Positions 9,092 to 23,710 of a stretch of DNA of 64,000 nucleotides are shown piece after piece. This DNA is from Massilia solisilvae (GTDB lineage Bacteria > Pseudomonadota > Gammaproteobacteria > Burkholderiales > Burkholderiaceae_D): positions 186,001-250,000 of the forward strand of contig NZ_JANUGV010000002.1 of the NCBI RefSeq assembly GCF_024753215.1, read 5' to 3'. A model generated the notes under the pieces. That model ran no database searches, had not been told where the DNA came from, and saw nothing but the letters and a program-made list of their open reading frames with translations. How positions within the stretch are numbered: position 1 is the stretch's first letter; each line of letters starts with the position of its first letter. The position numbers were made by a program, and so were the translations under genes.

Positions 9092-9470
9092 CATTTGCCG
9101 GGTTGTCGCAAGAGGCTTGTCCGTTTGCGTGTTTTATCGGGTACAATGGCCGCCAGTTGGAAGAAACGGTGTCGTTCGCCCGCACCGTGCGCTGTCGGAG
9201 CCTGGCCTCCCAGCCGCATCCGGGCTCCGCGTTTCGCTTGAAAATCAACGGCGTGCAGCCCGCCTGGCGGTGCTGCCATGTGGCCGGGCCCAGGTCCCGG
9301 CGCCAGTAACGTTCTGTCCGGCATTCACACCGGGCCACGGAAATCCAGTTTCAACGGGCAGTATCCATGGCGCGCCTCCCTGCGAGCAGCGGCGTCTGGC
9401 TTTCGTTAATCTGGGTTTTGTTTGATATTTTCTTCGCACCCGATTTGGATTGATCCGCTGACGACACCGT
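9092..9470 (+). other. Gene-free region with possible structured RNA
   Basis: No credible ORF occupies these 379 bases. A TACAAT box at 9142-9147 with TTGTCC 19 bases upstream (9117-9122) could start a transcript running toward scpB. The following about 250 bases are GC-rich with several possible long-range pairings (GAGCC with GGGCTC near 9198-9228; GTGGCC near 9280 with GGCCAC near 9333). Short strings resemble parts of E. coli 6S RNA (CTCCGCG, CATTCAC, GCGGCGTCT), but the overall fit is poor and the length too great. It may instead be a long 5' leader of scpB. Confidence 0.25.
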
Positions 9471-10192
<722 letters not shown>

Positions 10193-10196
<4 letters not shown>

Positions 10197-11881
10197 TGAA
10201 TCAAGTTGACACCACCGAGACCATCGCCGCGGAGACTGGCGCGCCAGAGCAGGCCAAGCCGAAACGGCGCACGCGCGCCAAGCCCGAGGCCGACCAGCCG
10301 CAAGCGGACAAGCCCCGGCGCGCCGCCAAAAAGCCGGTAGCGCAGGAGGCGGCGGCGCCGCAGCCGGCGCCCGAGGCGGCCCCGGCGCCGGAAGCCGGCA
10401 AGAAGGGCCGCGGCCCGCGCCAGATGCGCGAGCAGCGCAGTGCCCGCGCCAAGGAAGCGCAGCGCGTTCAGGGCGCCGAAGCGCCGGCGGCCGAGGAGCG
10501 CCAGGAGCGCGCCGACCAGGCCCCGCAGCCGCAGCAGGCAGGCGCCAAGGCCAAGCCGGGCAAGCACAAGCAAGGCAAGCAAAAGCAGGGCAGGAACAAG
10601 CAGGCCAAGGGCGGCGCCCAGCAGGGCAAGGGCAATCAGGCCGACGCCGTGTTCTCGTTTGTGACCTCCGATGAGTTCGACGCCAGCGAAGGCGGCCGCG
10701 GCGCGCAGCCGAAGGCCAAGGTGCGCCGCGACCTGACCGCCGAGGACGACGCGCCCAAGCTGCACAAGGTGCTGGCCGAAGCGGGCCTGGGCTCGCGCCG
10801 CGACATGGAAGAGCTGATCATCGCCGGCCGCGTGTCGGTGAACGGCGAGCCGGCCCACATCGGCCAGCGCATCCTGCCGACCGATGCGGTGCGCATCAAC
10901 GGCAAGCTGGTCCAGCGCAAGGTCTCGACCAAGCCGCCGCGCGTGCTGGTGTATCACAAGCCGGCCGGCGAAATCGTCAGCCACGACGATCCGGAAGGCC
11001 GCCCGTCGGTGTTCGACCGCCTGCCCACGATGAAGACCGGCAAATGGCTCGCCGTCGGGCGCCTGGACTTCAATACCGAGGGCCTGCTGCTGTTCACCAC
11101 CTCCGGCGACCTGGCCAACCGTCTGATGCACCCGCGCTACAACATCGAGCGTGAATACGCGGTGCGCACGCTGGGCGAGCTGGAAGAGGGCATGCGCCAG
11201 AAGTTGCTGGCCGGGGTGCCGCTGGACGACGGCACGGCCGCATTTTCCAAGGTACAAGATGGCGGTGGCGAGGGCGTCAACAAGTGGTACCGCGTGGTGA
11301 TCGGCGAAGGCCGCAACCGCGAGGTGCGCCGCATGTTCGAGCAAGTCGGGCTGACCGTCTCGCGCCTGATCCGTACCCGCTACGGCATGATGACCCTGCC
11401 GAGCGGCCTGAAGCGCGGCCGCTGGGAAGAGCTGGACGAGCACGAGGTGCGCGCCCTGATGAGCGCGGTCGGGATCGAGAAGAAGGGTGGCGCCGGCGAC
11501 AAGGGCAGGAACGGCGCCAAGGGCGCCAGGCCGGACCCGCGCCGCGCCGACGGCAACCGCATCGACCGGGCCGACGCCAACCGCAACGTGGACCCGTTCG
11601 GGCCGCCGGTGGTGCGCGTCGGCACCGCGCCGGGGGCGGGCCTGCCGGGTGTGCGTCCGGCAGGCAAGGGCAACCGTGGCGCCAACCCGTTCGCCGGGCA
11701 AGGCGGCGCGCGCCAGGGCCAGGGCCAGGGGCGCTCTGGCGGTGGTGGCGGTGGCCGTCCGCGCCAGCCGGACCCGCTGCAGACCACGTTCGGCTTTGCC
11801 GGCACCGGCGGCGGCCGCCGCGGCGGGCAGGGGCCGCGCGGCTCCGAGCACGGCCTGCCGCGCCGCGGCCGCCGCGGTTGA
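10193..11881 (+). CDS. rluB: 23S rRNA pseudouridine synthase B with long disordered extensions
   Basis: A 562-residue RsuA/RluB-family enzyme, expected to convert a uridine in the 23S peptidyl-transferase region (E. coli U2605). Residues 1 to about 185 are Lys/Ala/Gln/Pro-rich and look disordered. An S4 RNA-binding domain follows ([20 protein letters not shown]). The catalytic domain has Asp292 in [13 protein letters not shown]. The last 130 residues are Gly/Arg-rich and basic. E. coli RluB is about 290 residues, so roughly half of this protein is extension. The start overlaps the scpB stop, so the two are translationally coupled. Confidence 0.93.
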
Positions 11882-11953
11882 TCTGGCTGTCCTGCGTCAC
11901 GGACACTGAACGGTCCGGCTGACCTGGCCTGTCGATACGGCCAAACAACGTCA

Positions 11954-11971
11954 TCCCGGCGCAGGCCGGGA
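11954..11971. repeat. Single REP-like hairpin
   Basis: A perfect 7-bp stem, TCCCGGC and GCCGGGA, with a GCAG loop, inside the frame GTCATCCCGGC...GGGACGAC. It belongs to the same general REP type as the element at 17225-17326. It lies 73 bases after rluB. No U-tract follows, so it is probably a repeat remnant and not a terminator. The rest of 11882-12073 shows nothing recognisable. Confidence 0.5.
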
Positions 11972-12073
11972 CGACGGGCAGGAGGCGGCGCGGCAGGCAG
12001 CCGTGGCGATTGCGTCATCTTGCGTGATAAAAACAACAATCGCGCCGCATCTATTCATTTGGGACGCCCCAGA

Positions 12074-12102
12074 TTGCGGCTGGTGCGGTTTTTGGTTATA
12101 AT
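12074..12102 (+). promoter_or_regulatory. Sigma-70 promoter of the rimP-nusA-infB leader
   Basis: TTGCGG at 12074-12079, a 17-base spacer, and a consensus TATAAT at 12097-12102. Transcription should start near 12109, about 125 bases before rimP. This is the strongest sigma-70 promoter match in the window and suits a translation-factor operon. Confidence 0.8.
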
Positions 12103-12170
12103 TCGCAGCCTAATCAAAGTTCTTCCCAGCGTTTTCTTGGTGCAAGTGCTTTCATCTGGTTGGGAATACA

Positions 12171-12200
12171 AAAAGATGGGCAGATGCCCATTTTTTTTTT
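12171..12200 (+). terminator. Intrinsic terminator/attenuator in the rimP leader
   Basis: A stem ATGGGC (12176-12181), loop AGAT, stem GCCCAT (12186-12191), followed by an unbroken run of ten T from 12191; A residues before the stem extend the pairing. It is preceded by a second hairpin, TTCCCAGC (12123-12130) with GTTGGGAA (12159-12166). Lying between promoter and rimP, it must be read through for operon expression. Either it is an attenuator or it ends a short independent RNA of about 90 nt. Confidence 0.8.
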
Positions 12201-12232
12201 GTTGAATTGGTTTTTCGCCCTGGAGAAGTGCG

Positions 12233-14283
<2,051 letters not shown>

Positions 14284-14330
14284 GCAACAAATCTTTATCA
14301 TCTGTCGCGACACATAGAAAAGAGGACTGA

Positions 14331-17144
14331 ATGGCGAGTAACAACGTAGCCCAATTTGCCACCGAACTGAAGATGCCTGCAGACCTGCTGCTGACTCAGC
14401 TGCGTTCTGCTGGCGTCGAGAAAAGTTCGACGTCAGATCCCTTGTCGAAAGATGATAAGGACAAGCTGCTGAACCACCTGCGCCGTACCCACGGCGCCGG
14501 CGCGCAAACCGAGAAGAAGAAGATCACGATCACGCGCAAGGAAACCACCGAGATCAAGCAGGCCGACGCCACCGGCAAGAGCCGCACGATCCAGGTCGAA
14601 GTACGCAAGAAGCGCACCTTCGTGCAGCGTGACGACCAGCTGACCACGGCCGCTGCCAAGCCGGCCGAGCCGGTCGCCGCACCCGTCGCCGACGCCGCCG
14701 AGCAGGCGCGCCGCGAGGAAGAGGCGCGCCGCCAGAGCGAGCTGATCGCACGCCAGGAAGCCGAGCTGCGCGAGAAGCAGGAGCGCCTGGCCAAGCTGGA
14801 AGCCGAGAAGGCCGCCCAGGCCAAGGCTGCCGAAGAACAAGCCAGGCGCGACGCCGAAGCCGCCGCCAAGCGCGAAGCCGAGCGCCGCGCGGCCGAGGCC
14901 GCCGGCGCTGCCGCCGCCAAGAGCGAGACGGCGCGCAAGGCCGAGGACGAGGAAGCCAAGCGCGTGGCTGCCGCCGCCGCCAAGGAAGCTGCCGAGCGCG
15001 CCGCCGAAACCGAGCGCGCACGCAAGGCCGTGGCCGACGAGGTGGCGCAGATCCGCGCCATGATGTCGCAGCCGCGCCGCGTCATCAAGGCGCCCGAGCC
15101 GACCCCGGCCCCGGTGGCCGCCAAGCCGAAGGCCGCCGAAGGCACGCTGCACAAGCCGGCCGAGAAGAAAGCCGCCGAGGCAGCGCCCAAGAAAGGCGCC
15201 GACAAGAAGTCGATCAAGTCGGCCAACGTGGCGTCGACCTGGTCGGACGACAAGAAACGCGGCGCCGGCATCAAGACCCGCGGCGCGGCAGTGCCGGCCG
15301 GCCGCGATGGCTGGCGCGGTGGCGCCAAGGGCCGCCGTGGCCATGGCGAGGACCGCGAGTCGAACTTCCAGGCCCCGCTCGAGGCGATCGTGCACGACGT
15401 GTACGTGCCCGAGACCATCACCGTGGCCGAACTGGCGCACAAGATGGCGGTCAAGGCCTCCGAGGTCATCAAGCAGCTGATGAAGCTGGGCCAGATGTGC
15501 ACCATCAACCAGGTGCTGGACCAGGAAACCGCCATGATCGTGGTCGAGGAAATGGGCCACAAGGCGCACGCCGCCGCGGTGGACGATCCGGAAGCGATCC
15601 TGGCCGAGCAGGGCGAACAGACCCAGTACGAAGCCAAGCCGCGCGCTCCGGTGGTCACCGTCATGGGCCACGTTGACCACGGCAAGACCTCGCTGCTGGA
15701 CTACATTCGCCGCGCCAAGGTGGCGGCGGGCGAAGCCGGTGGCATTACCCAGCACATCGGTGCGTACCACGTGGACACCCCGCGCGGCATGATCACCTTC
15801 CTGGACACCCCGGGCCACGAGGCGTTCACCGCCATGCGTGCCCGCGGTGCCAAGGCGACCGACATCGTCATCCTGGTGGTGGCGGCGGACGACGGCGTGA
15901 TGCCGCAGACCAAGGAAGCGATTGCCCACGCCAAGGCGGCCGGCGTGCCGCTGGTGGTGGCGATCAACAAGATCGACAAACAAGGCGCCAACACCGACCG
16001 CGTGACCCAGGAGCTGGTGGCCGAAGGCGTGGTGCCGGAAGAATACGGTGGCGATTCGCCGTTCGTGCCGGTGTCGGCCAAGACCGGCCAGGGCATCGAC
16101 GACCTGCTGGAAAACGTGCTGCTGCAGGCCGAAGTGCTGGAACTGAAGGCGCCGACCGACGCGCCGGCCAAGGGCCTGGTGGTCGAGGCCCGTCTGGACA
16201 AGGGCCGCGGCCCGGTCGCCACCATCCTGGTGCAGTCGGGTACCCTCAAGCGCGGTGACATCGTGCTTGCCGGTTCCTCGTACGGCCGGGTGCGTGCGAT
16301 GCTGGACGAGAACGGCAAGTCGGTGGCCGAAGCCGGTCCGTCGATCCCGGTCGAGATCCAGGGCCTGACCGAAGTGCCGCAGGCTGGCGAAGAGACGATG
16401 GTGATGGCCGACGAGCGCAAGGCGCGCGAAATCGCCCTGTTCCGTCAAGGTAAGTTCCGCGACGTCAAGCTGGCCAAGCAGCAAGCAGCCAAGCTGGAGA
16501 GCATGTTCGACCAGATGGCCGAAGGCGAAGTCAAGAACGTGCCGCTCATCATCAAGGCCGACGTGCAAGGTTCGCAGGAAGCGCTGGTGGGCTCGCTGCA
16601 GAAGCTGTCGACCTCGGAAGTGCGGGTGCAGATCGTGCACGCAGCCGTGGGCGGCATCTCCGAGTCGGACGTCAACCTGGCGGTTGCGTCGAAGGCGGTC
16701 ATCATCGGCTTTAACGCCCGTGCCGACGCGTCGGCGCGCAAGCTGGCCGAGGCCAACGGCGTCGATATCCGCTACTACAACATCATTTACGATGCGATCG
16801 ACGAGATCAAGGCGGCGATGTCGGGCATGCTGGCGCCGGAGAAGCGCGAGCACGTCACCGGCCAGGTCGAGATTCGCCAGGTCATCCTGGTGTCGAAGGT
16901 CGGCGCGGTGGCAGGCTGCCTGGTCACCGACGGCGTGGTCAAGCGTACCTCGTCGGTGCGTCTGCTGCGCAACAACCTGGTGGTGTGGACCGGCGAGATC
17001 GATTCGCTCAAGCGCTTCAAGGACGACGTCAAGGAAGTGCGCGCCGGCCTCGAGTGCGGCCTTTCGCTGAAGAACTACAACGACATCCAGGTGGGCGACC
17101 AGCTGGAAGTGTTCGAGATCCAGGAAGTGGCCCGTACGCTCTAA
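14331..17144 (+). CDS. infB: Translation initiation factor IF-2
   Basis: A 937-residue GTPase that places initiator tRNA on the 30S subunit. The N-terminal domain is followed by a long Ala/Glu/Lys/Arg-rich, probably helical linker (about residues 115-290), then the IF2-N region and G domain with G1 GHVDHGKT (about 446-453), DTPGHEAF and NKIDK. Domains II-IV complete the protein. An AGAGGA ribosome site precedes ATG 14331. It lies 47 bases after nusA in the conserved operon order. Nothing unusual apart from the lengthy linker. Confidence 0.97.
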   Translation: MASNNVAQFATELKMPADLLLTQLRSAGVEKSSTSDPLSKDDKDKLLNHLRRTHGAGAQTEKKKITITRKETTEIKQADATGKSRTIQVEVRKKRTFVQRDDQLTTAAAKPAEPVAAPVADAAEQARREEEARRQSELIARQEAELREKQERLAKLEAEKAAQAKAAEEQARRDAEAAAKREAERRAAEAAGAAAAKSETARKAEDEEAKRVAAAAAKEAAERAAETERARKAVADEVAQIRAMMSQPRRVIKAPEPTPAPVAAKPKAAEGTLHKPAEKKAAEAAPKKGADKKSIKSANVASTWSDDKKRGAGIKTRGAAVPAGRDGWRGGAKGRRGHGEDRESNFQAPLEAIVHDVYVPETITVAELAHKMAVKASEVIKQLMKLGQMCTINQVLDQETAMIVVEEMGHKAHAAAVDDPEAILAEQGEQTQYEAKPRAPVVTVMGHVDHGKTSLLDYIRRAKVAAGEAGGITQHIGAYHVDTPRGMITFLDTPGHEAFTAMRARGAKATDIVILVVAADDGVMPQTKEAIAHAKAAGVPLVVAINKIDKQGANTDRVTQELVAEGVVPEEYGGDSPFVPVSAKTGQGIDDLLENVLLQAEVLELKAPTDAPAKGLVVEARLDKGRGPVATILVQSGTLKRGDIVLAGSSYGRVRAMLDENGKSVAEAGPSIPVEIQGLTEVPQAGEETMVMADERKAREIALFRQGKFRDVKLAKQQAAKLESMFDQMAEGEVKNVPLIIKADVQGSQEALVGSLQKLSTSEVRVQIVHAAVGGISESDVNLAVASKAVIIGFNARADASARKLAEANGVDIRYYNIIYDAIDEIKAAMSGMLAPEKREHVTGQVEIRQVILVSKVGAVAGCLVTDGVVKRTSSVRLLRNNLVVWTGEIDSLKRFKDDVKEVRAGLECGLSLKNYNDIQVGDQLEVFEIQEVARTL

Positions 17145-17167
17145 GCACGGTCTTAGGAGTACCATCT

Positions 17168-17206
17168 GGGGTCAGGGAGCTTGGTGGCTTCCTGGCCCCA
17201 AGTTTT
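17168..17206 (+). terminator. Probable terminator after infB
   Basis: A 13-bp stem with one G-T pair and minor mismatch, GGGGTCAGGGAGC (17168-17180) with GCTTCCTGGCCCC (17187-17199), and a TTGGTG loop, followed by AAGTTTTATT. The T-tract is short, so termination may be partial and allow some read-through into rbfA. Confidence 0.6.
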
Positions 17207-17224
17207 ATTCATCAGCAGATGATA

Positions 17225-17326
17225 CGTCGTCCCCGCGAAGGCGGGGACCCATGCTGAGTTCGCAGATCAGCAACGTTTGCCGTTGCCGCAAGCTCAGCAT
17301 GGGTTCCCGCCTGCGCGGGAACGACG
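17225..17326. repeat. REPIN-like inverted repeat between infB and rbfA
   Basis: Two 34-base arms in opposite orientation (17225-17258 and 17293-17326), nearly exact reverse complements with a few differences. The outer ends are CGTCGT/ACGACG and the inner ends ATGCTGAG/CTCAGCAT. Each arm contains its own GC hairpin (CCCCGC/GCGGGG-type). Separate from the TAGGGTGGGC family at 6260-6358. Confidence 0.8.
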
Positions 17327-17356
17327 GCGCGAGAGATAACAATAAGTAGTCACAAC

Positions 17357-17764
17357 ATGGCAAAACACAGCAAAAGCATCCCCCAGCGCGGCCAGCGCGT
17401 GGCGGACCAGATCCAGCGCGACCTGTCCGAGATCATCAGCTTCGAGCTGAAGGACCCGCGCGTGGGCATGGTCACGCTCACCGAAGTGCAGGTCACGCCC
17501 GACTACGCGCACGCGAAGGTCTACTTCACGCTGCTCAAGGACAGCCCGGAAGCGGTGCGCGCCACGCTGGACGGCCTGACCAAGGCGGCCGGCTTCCTGC
17601 GCAACCAGCTCGGCAAGCGTCTGCACATCCATACGCTGCCGCAGCTGCACTTCATCCACGACACCTCGACCATGCGCGGCATGGCCATGTCGGCCCTGAT
17701 CGACCAGGCGATGGCCACCACGCGGCCGCAGGAAGACGCCGACAACGACGCGGATACCGAGTGA
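17357..17764 (+). CDS. rbfA: 30S ribosome-binding factor RbfA
   Basis: A 135-residue KH-fold protein that binds 16S rRNA during late 30S maturation. The family core is visible in [47 protein letters not shown] and [28 protein letters not shown]. The C-terminus is acidic. The stop overlaps the truB start (GTGA), as is common for rbfA-truB. A REPIN and a weak terminator separate it from infB. Confidence 0.95.
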   Translation: MAKHSKSIPQRGQRVADQIQRDLSEIISFELKDPRVGMVTLTEVQVTPDYAHAKVYFTLLKDSPEAVRATLDGLTKAAGFLRNQLGKRLHIHTLPQLHFIHDTSTMRGMAMSALIDQAMATTRPQEDADNDADTE

Positions 17765-18690
17765 GCGAGCGCCCGTTCAAAAAAGCACGCGAGATGGTGG
17801 ACGGCGTGCTCCTGCTGGACAAGCCGGTCGGCCTGTCGTCCAACGACGCGCTGATCAAGGCCAAGCGCGTGCTCAACGCCAAAAAGGCCGGCCACACCGG
17901 CACGCTCGACCCGTTCGCAACGGGCCTGTTGCCGCTGTGCTTTGGCGAAGCGACCAAGTTCTCGCAGGACCTGCTGGAAGCGGACAAGACCTACGAGGCG
18001 ACCGTGCACCTGGGCGTGATGACCACCACCGGCGATACCGAAGGGACCGTGGTCGAAGGCCGCGAGGTGGACGTGACGATCGAGCAAATCGAAGCGGCGC
18101 TGGCGCGCTTTCGCGGCCCGATCATGCAGGTGCCGCCGATGTACTCGGCCTTGAAGCGCGACGGCAAGGCGCTGTACGAATACGCGCGCGAAGGCGTCAC
18201 GCTCGAGCGCGAGGCGCGGCCAGTCACCATCCACGGGCTCGATTTCATCGGCTACGAGGCGCCGTTCCTGAAGATCCGCGTCACCTGCAGCAAGGGCACC
18301 TATGTGCGCGTGCTGGGCGAGGACATCGGCGCGGCGCTGGGCTGCGGCGCACACCTGACGGCGCTGCGCCGCATTGGCGTGGGCGCTCTCAAGGCCGAAC
18401 ACATGATCACGCTCGATCACTTGCAGTCCCATCCCGACCCGCGCTCGCTGCTCGCGCCGGTCGACGCGCTGCTGTCCTCGTTCCCGCGCGTGGACCTGAC
18501 CGACGAACTGGCGAGGCGCTTCCTGCACGGCCAGCGGCTTGCGCTGGGCAAGGAGCCGGCGGTGGTGGTGCCGGCAGAACTGGGCCGCGTGCGCATCTAC
18601 CATCAGGGCCGGCTGCTTGGCACCGGCCTCCTTGCCGAGTATGCGATCCTCGCGCCCGAGCGCCTGGTCGCGGCGGCGCCTTCGGCATAG
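17761..18690 (+). CDS. truB: tRNA pseudouridine(55) synthase
   Basis: A 309-residue TruB that makes pseudouridine 55 in the T loop of tRNAs. The GTG start overlaps rbfA. The catalytic aspartate is D50 in [15 protein letters not shown], and the N-terminal [20 protein letters not shown] is a family hallmark. A C-terminal PUA-like region follows. Length is normal. A hairpin with 8-bp arms GCGGACGC/GCGTCCGC lies at 18709-18733 after the stop, without a clear U-tract. Confidence 0.96.
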   Translation: MSERPFKKAREMVDGVLLLDKPVGLSSNDALIKAKRVLNAKKAGHTGTLDPFATGLLPLCFGEATKFSQDLLEADKTYEATVHLGVMTTTGDTEGTVVEGREVDVTIEQIEAALARFRGPIMQVPPMYSALKRDGKALYEYAREGVTLEREARPVTIHGLDFIGYEAPFLKIRVTCSKGTYVRVLGEDIGAALGCGAHLTALRRIGVGALKAEHMITLDHLQSHPDPRSLLAPVDALLSSFPRVDLTDELARRFLHGQRLALGKEPAVVVPAELGRVRIYHQGRLLGTGLLAEYAILAPERLVAAAPSA

Positions 18691-18772
18691 CTTTGTCCGC
18701 GCTGTCCGGCGGACGCGATATGCATGCGTCCGCGGACGGCGGCACGCGCGGCTTTTCCCTGTAAGGACAGGC

Positions 18773-18788
18773 TGGCATGGCTCTTGCA
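18773..18788 (+). promoter_or_regulatory. Sigma-54 (RpoN) promoter
   Basis: TGGCAT (18773-18778), five bases, then TTGCA (18784-18788). The GG and GC dinucleotides are separated by exactly ten bases as required. Against the consensus TGGCAC-N5-TTGCA only one base differs. The start point would be near 18799, 25 bases before the S41 peptidase ATG. Expression would need RpoN and an enhancer-binding activator, neither of which is in the window. Confidence 0.75.
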
Positions 18789-18823
18789 AAAAGTGGAACA
18801 CCCACATTTTCTGGAGACTGCCC

Positions 18824-19840
18824 ATGCAACTGCGTTCCCTGGCCCTCGCGGCCGCCATCGTGGCACTTGCCCCGACCCTTCACGCCGCGCCTGTTTCGCG
18901 CGATGCGGTTATCGACGAGACGCTTGCGCGCATCAAGGCCGACTACGTCTTCCCCGACCGCTTTGACGCGATCGAGCAGAACGTGCGCCGCCACCAGAAT
19001 GCGGGAGACTACGCCGGCGCCGCCGACGAGCAGGCGTTCGCCACGCTGCTGACCAGACACCTGCAGGAAGTCACTCACGACAAGCACATGTCGCTGCAGC
19101 ACCAGGCCAACGCCCAGGCGATGCGCCCGGCAGCCTTTGTCAGCACGCCGGCGCAGCGCGACAAGGAGCGGCGCGAGAATTACGGACTGCGCAAGGTCGA
19201 GGTCCTGCCGGGGAACGTGGGCTACCTGGACGTCATCGAATTTCACGACAACGGCCAGCTCTGCGGCGAGACGATCGCGGCGGCGATGGGCTTCCTGGCC
19301 AACACCGACGCCCTCATCATCGACCTGCGCAACAACCGCGGCGGCGGCGAAGCGATGCAGCTGCTGGCCAGCTACCTGCTCGACGGATCGATGGACCTGA
19401 TGGAGCTGCGCATGCGCGGCCGCGGCACGGAGCACATGTTCACGCAGGCCTATGTGCCCGGCAGGCGCTACCTGGACAAGCCGGTGTACGTGCTCACGTC
19501 CAACCGGACCTTCTCGGCAGGCGAGGCGTTCGCCTACGCCCTGCAAAGCCTGAAGCGCGCCACGCTGGTGGGCGCCACCACGCGTGGCGGCGGCAACCCC
19601 AACGAGCTGGTAGCCGTCGCCAACGACTACCTGCTGTCGGTGCCGATCGGCGAGTCGGTCAGCCCGGTCACCGGCAAGAGCTGGGACGGCGTTGGCGTGC
19701 CGCCGGACGTTGCGGCTGACGAGAAGCAGGCGCTGGCCGTGGCGCATCGCCAGGCGCTGCAGGCGCTGCGCGAAGCGAGCAAGGACGAGGCGCAGCGCGC
19801 CAGCATCGGCAAGGCGCTGGCCGCGCTCGACAAGGCGTAA
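18824..19840 (+). CDS. Secreted S41-family (C-terminal-processing-like) serine peptidase
   Basis: A 338-residue protein with an N-terminal signal peptide ending near LHAAP. The mature part holds a small helical N-domain and an S41 catalytic domain: GNVGYLDVIEF, DALIIDLRNNRGGGEAMQLLASYL, and TSNRTFSAGEAFAYAL carrying the probable nucleophile S231 with E234. No PDZ domain is apparent, so it resembles the IRBP/tricorn-like S41 branch. A GGAGA ribosome site precedes ATG 18824. The sigma-54 promoter suggests conditional expression. It is probably periplasmic; its substrate is unknown. Confidence 0.85.
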   Translation: MQLRSLALAAAIVALAPTLHAAPVSRDAVIDETLARIKADYVFPDRFDAIEQNVRRHQNAGDYAGAADEQAFATLLTRHLQEVTHDKHMSLQHQANAQAMRPAAFVSTPAQRDKERRENYGLRKVEVLPGNVGYLDVIEFHDNGQLCGETIAAAMGFLANTDALIIDLRNNRGGGEAMQLLASYLLDGSMDLMELRMRGRGTEHMFTQAYVPGRRYLDKPVYVLTSNRTFSAGEAFAYALQSLKRATLVGATTRGGGNPNELVAVANDYLLSVPIGESVSPVTGKSWDGVGVPPDVAADEKQALAVAHRQALQALREASKDEAQRASIGKALAALDKA

Positions 19841-19860
19841 GCACGGCCGGCGGCCCGGGC

Positions 19861-21525
19861 TTAGCGCTGGCTGAGCGAACCGGCCGTGCTGAGCGCATCG
19901 GCCATGCGGACCAGCCTGACGAACTCGGCGCGGTAGCCGTCGGGGTCCGTGCCGCGCGCCGAGTTGGCCAGCGTGGCGATGTCGGCGTAGCTGTAGTCGG
20001 CCAGCTGGGGTTCGCCGCGCAGGCGCTGGCCGAATGCGGCAACGGCGACCGCGAAGCGCTGCTCGTCCGGCACCGCGTCCAGGCCCTTGCGCGCCGCTGC
20101 CGCGCGCACCGCATGTTCGACCAGCCGGCTGGACGCTTCGCCCGGCAGCTTGTAGCGCAGCTTGACGTAGCAAAGCTCGTCGCCCTTTGCACCCGCCGCC
20201 GGCGTGGCGCGCGCGCCGCCGTAGCGCAGCGGATCGACGCTGCCCGTGCTTGCGCCAACCGGCGTGATCTCGTAGATCGCGGTGACCGTGTGGCCGGCCG
20301 CCATGTCGCCGGCGTCGACCTTGTCGTTGTTGAAGTCCTGGCGATCGAGCATGCGGGTTTCGTAACCGATCAGGCGATAGGCCTGCACCTGCCCGGGATT
20401 GAATTCGACCTGCAGCTTGACGTCGTTCGCGATCGGGAACATGGTCGAACCGAGCGCATCGCCCATGGCCTTGCGCGCTTCGAGCAGGGAATCGATGTAG
20501 GCTGCCTGGCCGTTGCCCGACTGGGCCAGGCGCTGCATCAGCGCGTCGTTCAGGTTGCCCTCGCCAACGCCGAACACGGACAGGTAGACCCCGGCCTTGC
20601 GCCTGGACGCGATGAATTGTTCCAGCTGGCGCGGATCGGTGATGCCGACGTTGAAGTCGCCGTCGGTGGCAAGGATCACGCGGTTCACGGCCTTCGCGTC
20701 GAAGTTGCTCTCGGCGAGCGCATAGGCGCGCTGCAGCCCCTCGCCACCGGACGTGCTGCCGCCGGCCCGCAGCGCCTCGATCGCGGCGAGTATCTTCTGC
20801 TTGTCCTTGCCCGGCGTCGGCTCGAGCGCCACGCGGGTGTCGCTGGCGTAGGTGACGATGGCCACCTGGTCGTCGTCGCGCAGCTGGCTGGCGAACAGGT
20901 GAAAGCCCTGCTTGAGCAGCGGCAGCCGGTCGCCCGACTGCATCGAGCCCGACACGTCCACCAGCAGCACGACGTTGGCGCGCGGCCGTTCGGCTGCATG
21001 CAGGTCGAACCCGCGCACGCCGATATGCACCAGCTGGTTCCCCGGGTTCCATGGGCTCGGCATGACCTCGGTGGTGACCGCGAACGGCTCGCCGCGGCCG
21101 CGCGGCGCGCTGTACTGGTAGGGGAAGTAGTTGACCATCTCCTCGACGCGCACGGCGTCGGGCGACGGGACCCGGCCCTCGGTCAGCACGCGGCGCAGAT
21201 AGGCGTACGAGGCGGTGTCGACGTCGGCGCTGAAGGTGGAGACCGGGTGCTCGGCCACCAGCAGCGGCTTGTTCGGCGCGCTGGTCGCGAACCGGTTGCC
21301 CGGCACGAGAAACGGCGCCGGGCTGTACCGGGCGCCAGTGACCGCAATGCGCTCGGTCCGGGTCAGGGCCAGGGCGCGCATCTCGCGGGCGCGCGCAAAC
21401 TGCCCATCGCTGCCGGCCGCAGGCGGCGCCGGCGCCGGGCTGGGCGCGGGGGGACTGGTGCTGCAGGCTGCAAGCAGGACAAATACGAACGCCAGCGCAG
21501 GGGTGGTGCCGATCGAGCGTCTCAT
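19861..21525 (-). CDS. VWA-domain lipoprotein, YfbK family
   Basis: A 554-residue predicted lipoprotein. The signal sequence ends in the lipobox LLAAC, with C21 as the likely lipidated residue, followed by a Pro/Ala-rich spacer. An N-terminal region containing HPVSTFSADVDTASYAYLRR and EEMVNYFPY is typical of YfbK. A von Willebrand factor A domain then begins with the metal-site motif DVSGS (190-194), and a conserved C-terminal domain follows. ATG 21525 is chosen because it gives the lipobox; an upstream start adds 22 residues that would block it. E. coli YfbK has no firm function. Confidence 0.85.
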   Translation of the reverse strand: MRRSIGTTPALAFVFVLLAACSTSPPAPSPAPAPPAAGSDGQFARAREMRALALTRTERIAVTGARYSPAPFLVPGNRFATSAPNKPLLVAEHPVSTFSADVDTASYAYLRRVLTEGRVPSPDAVRVEEMVNYFPYQYSAPRGRGEPFAVTTEVMPSPWNPGNQLVHIGVRGFDLHAAERPRANVVLLVDVSGSMQSGDRLPLLKQGFHLFASQLRDDDQVAIVTYASDTRVALEPTPGKDKQKILAAIEALRAGGSTSGGEGLQRAYALAESNFDAKAVNRVILATDGDFNVGITDPRQLEQFIASRRKAGVYLSVFGVGEGNLNDALMQRLAQSGNGQAAYIDSLLEARKAMGDALGSTMFPIANDVKLQVEFNPGQVQAYRLIGYETRMLDRQDFNNDKVDAGDMAAGHTVTAIYEITPVGASTGSVDPLRYGGARATPAAGAKGDELCYVKLRYKLPGEASSRLVEHAVRAAAARKGLDAVPDEQRFAVAVAAFGQRLRGEPQLADYSYADIATLANSARGTDPDGYRAEFVRLVRMADALSTAGSLSQR

Positions 21526-21745
21526 GACAGGGCCTTTCGCAGGTTGTTGTCGCGATAACTTGCGATATGGACGAGCCCGCTGCAACGGCATTTACATCCT
21601 GTAATCCTTTGGTGAAATTGTCACGCGCCGGCGCGAAACTGGACGCGGCTGCCGTGCGATTGGCCCCCTGCTGTGGCGGCGCATCCGCAAGCCGTTGAAA
21701 ATCCACGGCTTTTTCTGTGCTGCGATGCAGTGATGGCCGTATCCG

Positions 21746-21754
21746 TGCTATACT
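21746..21754 (+). promoter_or_regulatory. Extended -10 promoter of typA
   Basis: TGC immediately before TATACT (21749-21754) forms an extended -10 element. No good -35 box stands 17 bases upstream. It lies 70 bases before the typA ATG, in the 298-base divergent gap that also must hold the promoter of the VWA lipoprotein. Confidence 0.5.
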
Positions 21755-21823
21755 AGCCGGTTTCCGAAATTGGCAGCACGTACGGCCCTTCGTACACCCG
21801 CAACAATCTCACCTGGATAGACA

Positions 21824-23659
<1,836 letters not shown>

Positions 23660-23674
23660 GCTGCCGCACTGCAC

Positions 23675-23710
23675 AAAAAACCCGCTGTTTCGCGACAGCG
23701 GGTTTTTTTT
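23675..23710 (+). terminator. Rho-independent terminator after typA
   Basis: The perfect 8-bp stem CCCGCTGT (23681-23688) and ACAGCGGG (23695-23702), a TTCGCG loop and eight T. A run of A before the stem makes it potentially bidirectional. It isolates typA from the secreted-protein cluster downstream. Confidence 0.92.

Noticed and set aside
18407-21706. Minus-strand 1099-codon frame across truB, the S41 gene and the VWA gene
   Set aside because: It runs antisense to truB and the S41 gene and out of frame with the VWA lipoprotein; composition is unlike a real protein.
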